Shown here piece by piece: positions 6,252 through 11,365 of a stretch of DNA of 11,365 nucleotides (position 1 is the stretch's first letter; every line of letters starts with the position of its first letter). The translations under genes and the position numbers were made by a program. The notes under the pieces were generated by a model. The model did not search any database. It was not told where the DNA came from and was given only the letters and a program-made list of their open reading frames with translations. Origin of the DNA: Christensenella sp. (GTDB taxonomy: Bacteria; Bacillota; Clostridia; Christensenellales; Maliibacteriaceae); NCBI GenBank assembly GCA_019420085.1, contig JAHZHV010000176.1, positions 1 through 11,365 of the forward strand, in the 5' to 3' direction.

Positions 6252-6326
6252 CAAAATGCGGCGCGCGAAAAGCGGTTCCTGGCGCACGCGGCAGGGAAAA
6301 AACAATGGCGCATTGCCTGCGCGATA

Positions 6327-6335
6327 TGGTATAAT
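6327..6335 (+). promoter_or_regulatory. Extended -10 promoter of bioY
   Basis: TG-G-TATAAT gives a consensus -10 box (6330-6335) with the extended TG (6327-6328). No clear -35 box is present at the usual distance. The leader to the bioY start is about 75 bases. I see no obvious BirA operator palindrome here. Confidence 0.65.
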
Positions 6336-6417
6336 CATCCTGATATACGGACGCAGTATCGATGTGTCAACTGCGATCTTTCCGAAACAGAAAACTTCAA
6401 TGATGAAGGAGACCTGC

Positions 6418-6963
6418 ATGAACAGCACAAAGACACGCAACATGGTTTACACGGCCCTTTTGGCGGCGATCATCTGTATTTTGGCGCCGATCAGCATTCC
6501 GGCGGGGCTGGTTCCCATTACGTTGGGAACGCTTGCGATGTACTTTGTGGCGGCCGTGGCGGGCGCAAAGCGCACCGCGGTTGCGCTTTGTCTTTATATT
6601 CTGATCGGCTGCGTGGGCATTCCGGTGTTTGCCGGGTTCACCGGCGGATTTCAGCGCGTTGCCGGCATTACCGGCGGCTATATCGTGGGCTTTTTGCCGA
6701 TGAGCGTGCTGACGGCGTTTCTGATTGATCAAAAGCCCGATTGTATCTGGATGTATCCGGTGGCGATGGTTGCGGGCACGGTTCTTTTGTATGTCGTAGG
6801 GACAGCTTGGTTTGTGCTGCAAAGCGGCAGAACGCTTGCCGCTGCGCTTGCTGCGTGCGTATTGCCGTTTCTGTTTGGAGACGCGCTGAAGATTGCCGTT
6901 GCTTCGATTTTTGCGCCGCGGCTGCGCAAGGTGCTGCAGCGCTTTTTGACGCGGGATCATTGA
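6418..6963 (+). CDS. bioY: BioY, biotin-binding S component of an ECF transporter
   Basis: A 181-residue integral membrane protein that binds biotin and works with the shared ECF module (EcfT, EcfA, EcfA'). About six hydrophobic helices fill the sequence. BioY signatures are clear: TLAMYFVAAVAGAKRTAVAL (38-57), GIPVFAGFTGG (67-77), GITGGYIVGF (83-92) and FLFGDALK (151-158). I chose the ATG at 6418 because AAGGAG (6406-6411) lies six bases upstream; earlier in-frame ATGs at 6238 and 6400 have no ribosome binding site, and the first lies upstream of the promoter. No energising subunit genes are in the window, so it is a solitary bioY that must rely on an ECF module encoded elsewhere. It is divergent from the kinase and followed by a weak terminator, so the next gene may be partly cotranscribed. 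Confidence 0.93.
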   Translation: MNSTKTRNMVYTALLAAIICILAPISIPAGLVPITLGTLAMYFVAAVAGAKRTAVALCLYILIGCVGIPVFAGFTGGFQRVAGITGGYIVGFLPMSVLTAFLIDQKPDCIWMYPVAMVAGTVLLYVVGTAWFVLQSGRTLAAALAACVLPFLFGDALKIAVASIFAPRLRKVLQRFLTRDH

Positions 6964-6984
6964 GCGCGGATTCCGGCGCTTTTT
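6963..6984 (+). terminator. Weak terminator after bioY
   Basis: AGCGC (6963-6967) pairs with GCGCT (6976-6980); a further G-C pair or two closes around ATT with one bulge. Five T's (6980-6984) follow. The stem starts at the last base of the bioY stop codon. It is short, so read-through into the next gene, 63 bases on, is likely. Confidence 0.5.
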
Positions 6985-7025
6985 AGATGCATGCAATGTC
7001 ATAGTTTAAGGAGGATTCATTTTCC

Positions 7026-8021
7026 ATGCAAGACAGACGTGAACTGATCAAGAAGGTTCTGCACAACGAACCGGCCGAGCGCATTCCCGTTGGGTTCTGG
7101 TTTCATTTCCTGACGGATGACCAGCTCAATATCGGCGTCATGCACCCGGAATTGATGCAGAAAAACTACGCCGGGCATAAGGCGTACATCGAAGCGTTTG
7201 ACCCGGATTTTGTCAAGGTCATGACGGACGGGTTGTTCTGCCGTCCGGCCAATACGATGCCGGCCGTGTACACGGCAAAGGACTTGTATGATTTTGCGCC
7301 GCTGCCGCACGATCATGCGTATTTTGCCGCCAGCGTCGAGCTTGCGCGCACGGTGCGCGGCTATGCGGGGCAGGATCGCATGATGTTCTACAACATCTTT
7401 TCGCCGCTTTTTAACCTCACGCGCTATCTGAACGATTCTTCCGAACTGCATACGGTCAATGCCTTCCTGCAGGAGGACCCCGAGGCGGTGCGCCATGCGC
7501 TGGAGGTTCTGGGACAGGACATGGCGCATCTTGCTAAGATCGTCATGGCCGAGGGTACGGCCGACGGCATTTACTATTCGGTCAACGACTGCCAGCGTGT
7601 GATTGCGCCGGAAACCTATCAGCGCATCGTCATGCCTTCTGAGCTTGCGGTGCTGGAGGCGGCCAATGCACTTGGCGAATATCAGCTGCTGCATATCTGC
7701 GGCTACCACGGCGCGCAAAATTACCTGGAATTGTATCGGGATTATCCCGTGGCGGCGTTTAACTGGGCCGTACACGTGGAGGGCGTTTCCATTGAAGAGG
7801 GCCGCGCGCTCTTTGGCGGCAAGCCCGTCATCGGCGGCTTTGACCAGATGCCCGGCGGGCTGATTAACGTCGGCTCCAAGGAGGACATCCAGGCCTTCAC
7901 GCGCCGGCTGCTGGAAAGCGTCAACCGCGTGGGCTTCATCGTCGGCGCGGACTGCACCGTTCCAAGCGACACGCCGCTTTCGCATCTTTCCTGGGTGCGC
8001 GAGGTGGTCAACGAGTTCTGA
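7026..8021 (+). CDS. URO-D superfamily protein, methylcobamide methyltransferase-like
   Basis: A soluble 331-residue protein of the uroporphyrinogen decarboxylase (HemE) superfamily. It lacks the N-terminal RQAGR-type substrate motif of the true haem enzyme; that region reads ERIPVGFWFHF (19-28). Instead it has H223-x-C225 in LLHICGYHG and C310 in GADCTVPSDTP, the His-x-Cys...Cys pattern that binds zinc in MtaA/MtbA-type methylcobamide:thiol methyltransferases. FNWAVHVEGVSIEEGRALFG followed by KPVIGGFD is the usual barrel segment before that last cysteine. I infer methyl transfer from a corrinoid to a thiol or a related acceptor; no corrinoid protein or substrate methyltransferase gene is in the window. 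The ribosome binding site AAGGAGG (7008-7014) lies 11 bases before the ATG. It may be read from the bioY promoter and ends at a strong terminator. Confidence 0.85.
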   Translation: MQDRRELIKKVLHNEPAERIPVGFWFHFLTDDQLNIGVMHPELMQKNYAGHKAYIEAFDPDFVKVMTDGLFCRPANTMPAVYTAKDLYDFAPLPHDHAYFAASVELARTVRGYAGQDRMMFYNIFSPLFNLTRYLNDSSELHTVNAFLQEDPEAVRHALEVLGQDMAHLAKIVMAEGTADGIYYSVNDCQRVIAPETYQRIVMPSELAVLEAANALGEYQLLHICGYHGAQNYLELYRDYPVAAFNWAVHVEGVSIEEGRALFGGKPVIGGFDQMPGGLINVGSKEDIQAFTRRLLESVNRVGFIVGADCTVPSDTPLSHLSWVREVVNEF

Positions 8022-8031
8022 GCAAAACGAT

Positions 8032-8060
8032 AAAAAAACGGCCGTACGGCCGTTTTTTTT
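8032..8060 (+). terminator. Strong terminator after the URO-D-like gene (bidirectional by symmetry)
   Basis: CGGCC (8039-8043) and GGCCG (8048-8052) pair around GTAC, and flanking A and T runs (8032-8038 and 8053-8060) extend the stem. It starts ten bases past the stop codon. The symmetry would let it end transcription from either side. Confidence 0.9.
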
Positions 8061-8190
8061 ATGCGTTTTTTTCGTATATACGGCATGCCGGCAGACTGTA
8101 AAAACGGCAGATGTGCCGCGCGTTGATGAAAACGGTTTGAAGTTTCGAATTTCTGTGTCTGAAACGGAATAGGATGCACTGGTAAGAAAT

Positions 8191-8231
8191 TTTGCGAAGA
8201 GCAAATGCCGCAGCGGCGTTTTTTTGCGGCA
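8191..8231 (+). terminator. Terminator-like structure upstream of livK, possible attenuator
   Basis: A first hairpin pairs TTTGC (8191-8195) with GCAAA (8201-8205). A second pairs GCCG (8207-8210) with CGGC (8214-8217) and is followed by GTTTTTTT (8218-8225). A competing stem pairs TGCCGCA (8206-8212) with TGCGGCA (8225-8231) and would break the terminator form. It ends about 46 bases before livK. I found no convincing promoter between the URO-D terminator and livK, so whether transcription starts before or after this structure is open. Confidence 0.5.
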
Positions 8232-8277
8232 CAAGTTCACTACGGCAGAATGATTTCGATGTAAGGAGAGAAAACGG

Positions 8278-9468
8278 ATGAAAAGACTGACAAGCGTATT
8301 ACTGGTACTTGCATTGGCATGTACGCTGCTGTTTGGCTGCGGAAGCGATGCGCCGCAGCAAAGTCAGCAGCAGACGGAACAAAACACGGCGCAGGAGACA
8401 CAAAAACCGGCCGAGATCAAGCTTGCGATGGTCGGCCCGTTGACCGGTGACAGCGCGCAGTACGGCATCAACTACCAGCGCGGAATTGAAATGGCGATTG
8501 AGGCGTACAATGCCCGCGGCGGCACGCAGGTGACGCTGGACAGCTACGACGACAAGAACGACGCAAAAGAGGCCGTCAGCATCGCCAACAAGATCATTGC
8601 CGGCGGCGGCTATGCGGCGGTTGTCGGTCCGTTCAGCTCGACGTGCGCGCTTGCGATGGCGGAAGTGCTGGACGAGGAGAAGGTGATCACGATTTCGCCT
8701 TCCTGCTCGCACGAGGACTATGTGACGCTGTATGATTACACCTTCCGCCTGTCGCACGTCAACTCCTACGAAGGCGAGGTTGCCGCGCGGTACTTAAAGG
8801 ACGAATTCGGCGCCACGAAGGTTGCGGCGATTTACTCCAACAACGACTGGGGTATTTCCGTAGATGCGGCGTTTGTCAACACAGCCGAGGAAGAAGGCCT
8901 TGAAGTGGTGGCAAACGAGTCGTTCATCATCGGCCAGACGAAGGACTTCTCCGCATCGCTGACCAAGATCATGCAGTCCGGCGCCGAGGCGCTTTACTAC
9001 ATGGGTCAGTACACCGAATGCGGGTTGCTTTTAAAGCAGATTGACGACCTGGGACTTGATATCGACGTGCTGGTGACGACGTCCGCTTACAAGGTGGAGT
9101 CGCTGCAGCTTGCGGGCGATTCGGCCGAGGATGCGGTGTTTATGGCCTCGTTCCTCAACGACGGGACCGACGAGCGGATTACGGAATTTGAGGAGAAATT
9201 CGCGGAGAAATACGACGGGGTCTTTGACCACTTTGCACTGCGCGCTTATGACGCGACGATGTGGATTCTGGACGCATTTGACGAATGCGGGACGACGGAT
9301 CCGGATATCCTGCGCGATCAGATTATCGCGCTGGCCAGCGACGGGCGCGACTTTGTCAGCGGCTACTGCAAGCTGGATGAGAACCGCAACGTGGAACGCG
9401 AGTTCTTCTACACCGAGTGGAACGGGGAATATGACGACAAGGCAAACTTTGTACGGATTGCCGATTGA
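8278..9468 (+). CDS. livK: Branched-chain amino acid-type ABC transporter substrate-binding lipoprotein
   Basis: The receptor of a HAAT-family (Liv-type) ABC importer, 396 residues, held on the outer face of the membrane. The signal peptide runs from MKRL through a hydrophobic core to the lipobox L18-F-G-C21, and C21 is the lipid-modified residue. A Gln/Thr-rich linker (27-43) follows, then a type 1 periplasmic-binding fold (Peripla_BP_6) from residue 46. Typical segments are IKLAMVGPLTGDSAQYG (47-63), VVGPFSSTCALAMAEV (115-130) and TISPSCS (138-144), which contribute ligand contacts in this family. The ligand could be Leu/Ile/Val, another amino acid, or a different small compound such as an amide. 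The ribosome binding site AAGGAG lies nine bases before the ATG. It is the first gene of livK-livH-livM. Confidence 0.93.
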   Translation: MKRLTSVLLVLALACTLLFGCGSDAPQQSQQQTEQNTAQETQKPAEIKLAMVGPLTGDSAQYGINYQRGIEMAIEAYNARGGTQVTLDSYDDKNDAKEAVSIANKIIAGGGYAAVVGPFSSTCALAMAEVLDEEKVITISPSCSHEDYVTLYDYTFRLSHVNSYEGEVAARYLKDEFGATKVAAIYSNNDWGISVDAAFVNTAEEEGLEVVANESFIIGQTKDFSASLTKIMQSGAEALYYMGQYTECGLLLKQIDDLGLDIDVLVTTSAYKVESLQLAGDSAEDAVFMASFLNDGTDERITEFEEKFAEKYDGVFDHFALRAYDATMWILDAFDECGTTDPDILRDQIIALASDGRDFVSGYCKLDENRNVEREFFYTEWNGEYDDKANFVRIAD

Positions 9469-9502
9469 CGCCGATGGATAACGGTTCAGCTTAACATTGT
9501 CT

Positions 9503-9542
9503 GTTCGGGCTGCGGCCCGCGCCTGCGGATCGCAGCCCGAAC
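9503..9542 (+). other. Intercistronic RNA hairpin between livK and livH
   Basis: GTTCGGGCTGCG (9503-9514) and CGCAGCCCGAAC (9531-9542) form a perfect 12-bp stem around 16 bases. No T run follows, so it is unlikely to be a full terminator. Such hairpins often protect the upstream message, allowing more receptor than permease. Shorter alternative stems (CGGGC with GCCCG; CTGCG with CGCAG) exist inside it. Confidence 0.7.
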
Positions 9543-9577
9543 TGTATCCAAAAACGGTGGAAAGAGGGTGCAAAAGC

Positions 9578-10456
9578 GTGTTTTTCCAACAGATTGTCAA
9601 CGGCTTGACGATCGGCAGCTTCTATGCGCTGGTGGCAATCGGGTATTCGATGGTGTTCGGCGTGCTGGAGCTGACAAACTTTGCGCACAGCGCGGTGTTC
9701 ATGCTGGGCGGGTACGTCTCATGCGTGGCGCTGCGGGCGGGAATGGGTTTTGTACCGGCATTCATCCTGTCGATTGCGGCGTGCGGCCTTCTGGGCATCC
9801 TGATTGACCGGGGGTGCCTGATGCCGATGCGCAGGCGCGGCGCAAAGCGGATTTCCTATCTGATTTGCACGATCGGATTGTCCACGTTTCTGCAAAATCT
9901 GATCAATCTTGTATTCGGCTCGGAGTCGATCGGCTTTGCGGAAGTCGTGGCGCGCAGGCAGTTTACTCTGGGCAATACGCTGGTCATCAGCAGCCTGCAG
10001 ATCGTCATCTGGATCATGAGCATCGTCTTAATGGCGCTGACGACGTTCCTTGTCACGGGCACAAAGCTGGGCGCGTCGATGCGCGCGGTTGCGCAGAATC
10101 CGACGGCGGCAAAGCTCATGGGCGTCAATACCGACCGTGTGATTACATTTACGTTCTTTTTGGGCAGCGCGCTTGCTGCGGTAGCCGGCACGATGTTTGC
10201 CATGTACTACTACAGCGTCGATCTTCAGATGGGCTTCACCGTCGGCATGAAGACGTTTGCCTCCGCGGTACTGGGCGGCATCGGTTCGCTTCCGGGCGCG
10301 GTGGTCGGCGGATATCTGATCGGCATCATGGAAGCGCTGTTTGCCGGGTATGTCAGCTCCGGATTCAAGGACGCCGTCGGTTTCATTGTCCTGATTATCG
10401 TGCTTTTGATTCGTCCGACCGGCCTGCTTGGACGCAGGACGATCAGCAAGGTGTAA
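9578..10456 (+). CDS. livH: Liv-type ABC transporter permease LivH
   Basis: One of two membrane subunits of the importer, 292 residues from the chosen start. The N-terminus FFQQIVNGLTIGSFYALVAIGYSMVFG (2-28) matches the start of LivH proteins, followed by NFAHSAVFMLGGY (34-46). The ATPase-contact (EAA-like) loop is GTKLGASMRAVAQNPTAAKLMGVN (161-184). The C-terminal helices end in LLIRPTGLLGRR. I chose the GTG at 9578 because GAGGG (9564-9568) lies nine bases upstream and the family homology begins exactly here; an earlier in-frame GTG at 9497 would add 27 residues translated from the intercistronic hairpin and has no ribosome binding site. It follows livK by 109 bases and precedes livM by 17. 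Confidence 0.92.
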   Translation: MFFQQIVNGLTIGSFYALVAIGYSMVFGVLELTNFAHSAVFMLGGYVSCVALRAGMGFVPAFILSIAACGLLGILIDRGCLMPMRRRGAKRISYLICTIGLSTFLQNLINLVFGSESIGFAEVVARRQFTLGNTLVISSLQIVIWIMSIVLMALTTFLVTGTKLGASMRAVAQNPTAAKLMGVNTDRVITFTFFLGSALAAVAGTMFAMYYYSVDLQMGFTVGMKTFASAVLGGIGSLPGAVVGGYLIGIMEALFAGYVSSGFKDAVGFIVLIIVLLIRPTGLLGRRTISKV

Positions 10457-10473
10457 GGGGAGGTGAAACGTCG

Positions 10474-11365
10474 ATGAAAAAACAGAACCAAAACAGGAAT
10501 CGCCTTTTGTTTCCGCCGCGCGTGCGCATTGCGATCCTGATCGTGCTGGCGGTGATGGTCGTCACGCTTCCTCTGTATGTCAAAGACGAATACATCGTGC
10601 GCATCGCGACGCTGTGCGTGATGTATGCAGCCCTTGCGCTGACGCTGAACTTAATTACCGGCGTGATGGGTCAGGTATCGCTGGGTCATGCGGCGTTTAT
10701 GGGCATCGGCGCATATACCTCCGCGATTTTGTCGGCGAATTTTGCGTGGGGGTTTGCCGCCACGGCGCTTTGCGCGCTGCTTGTCTCGGCGCTGTTCGGC
10801 ATGCTGTTGGGCATTCCGGCGCTGAAGCTGTCGGGCAGCTATCTTGCCATTGTGACGCTCGGATTCTGTGAGGTCGTGCGCCTTGTGGAACTGAACTGGA
10901 TCTCCCTGACGCGCGGGCCGATGGGCATGACCGGCATTGCAAAGCCGCGTGTATTCGGCCTGCAGATAAGCGGCAGCGGCGGATACTATATTCTGTGTCT
11001 TGCGCTGTTTTCGATCATCCTGTTTTTTGTCCAGAATATCATGAATTCCCGCCTGGGAAGGGCGATCATGTCCGTGCGCGAGGATGAGGTTGCGGCCTCG
11101 GCCATGGGTGTAAACGTGCGGTTTTATAAAGTGCTGACCTTTACCATTTCGGCGGGGCTTGCCGGCATGATGGGCGCGTTTTACGCACATTACATGCGCT
11201 TTATCGATCCCAGCGCTTTTAACTTTGAACAGTCCACTTCCATTTTGAGCATGGTGATTTTAGGCGGCCTGGGCGGCGTGCCGGGCAGCATTTTGGGCGC
11301 GACGATCCTGTCGGTACTGCCGGAGGTGCTGCGCGTCCTTTCCAATTACCGCATGCTGATCTACG
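10474..11365 (+). CDS. livM: Liv-type ABC transporter permease LivM, 3' end beyond window
   Basis: The second membrane subunit of the importer. 297 residues are visible and the frame is open to the window edge. A charged N-terminus (MKKQNQNRNR) is followed by a first helix (about 18-35). The family signature LTLNLITGVMGQVSLGHAAFMGIGAYTSA spans 57-84. The EAA-like loop is SRLGRAIMSVREDEVAASAMGVN (192-214). A Gly-rich helix LGGLGGVPGSILGA lies near the visible end, so only a short tail is likely missing. The ribosome binding site GGAGG (10459-10463) is ten bases before the ATG, directly after the livH stop codon, so the two permeases are translated from one message. The ATPase genes livG and livF would be expected to the right. 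Confidence 0.93.
   Translation, partial: MKKQNQNRNRLLFPPRVRIAILIVLAVMVVTLPLYVKDEYIVRIATLCVMYAALALTLNLITGVMGQVSLGHAAFMGIGAYTSAILSANFAWGFAATALCALLVSALFGMLLGIPALKLSGSYLAIVTLGFCEVVRLVELNWISLTRGPMGMTGIAKPRVFGLQISGSGGYYILCLALFSIILFFVQNIMNSRLGRAIMSVREDEVAASAMGVNVRFYKVLTFTISAGLAGMMGAFYAHYMRFIDPSAFNFEQSTSILSMVILGGLGGVPGSILGATILSVLPEVLRVLSNYRMLIY

Noticed and set aside
8081..8090. Palindrome CGGCATGCCG
   Set aside because: A 10-bp palindrome in GC-rich DNA with no promoter or repeat copies near it; nothing to support a function.
7017..8240. Open frame of 407 codons on the minus strand over the URO-D-like gene
   Set aside because: It is a shadow of a well-supported gene, with no ribosome binding site and no protein family features, and it crosses a strong terminator.
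8061..8277. T-box leader before the liv genes
   Set aside because: The conserved T-box sequence (AGGGTGGNACCGCG-like) is absent and the leader is too short for the full element.

Overview
The window looks like chromosomal DNA of a GC-rich Gram-positive anaerobe, most likely a member of the Clostridia (Bacillota). The reasons are the strong AAGGAGG-type ribosome binding sites, vegetative TTGACA/TATAAT promoters including several extended -10 forms, a solute-binding lipoprotein with a lipobox and a Gln-rich linker, a PurR-like box, and families common in gut Clostridia. The genus cannot be told from the sequence. No mobile element, CRISPR array, rRNA or tRNA was seen.

Layout. 1-381 (minus): N-terminal part of a purine-type NCS2/AzgA permease, with a clear promoter (442-470) and PurR-like boxes upstream. 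571-2431 (minus): a two-gene operon of a DUF1294 membrane protein and a cytoplasmic serine hydrolase of the class C beta-lactamase fold, closed by a hairpin terminator. 2608-3189 (plus): a compact Sfp-type phosphopantetheinyl transferase, divergent from that operon and with its own promoter and terminator. 3397-4359 (minus): a D-2-hydroxyacid dehydrogenase. 4689-6188 (minus): an FGGY carbohydrate kinase whose leader carries two palindromes. 6418-6963 (plus): BioY, the biotin-binding subunit of an ECF transporter. 7026-8021 (plus): a URO-D superfamily protein with the His-x-Cys...Cys zinc signature of methylcobamide methyltransferases rather than the haem enzyme. 8278 to the right edge (plus): livK-livH-livM of a branched-chain-amino-acid-type (HAAT) ABC importer; livM runs off the edge.

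How the genes work together. The window is mainly small independent transcription units for uptake (purines, biotin, amino acids or related compounds) and central or accessory metabolism. The liv genes form the one obvious multi-component system: lipoprotein receptor plus two permeases, with the ATPases expected beyond the right edge. A hairpin between livK and livH and a terminator-like structure upstream of livK suggest post-transcriptional tuning. The kinase and the dehydrogenase lie on the same strand and could belong to one sugar-acid pathway, but nothing proves this. I do not see a clear new multi-gene system. The items most worth following are the PurR-like boxes, the methyltransferase-like URO-D protein, the palindromes at the kinase promoter, and the possible attenuator before livK.
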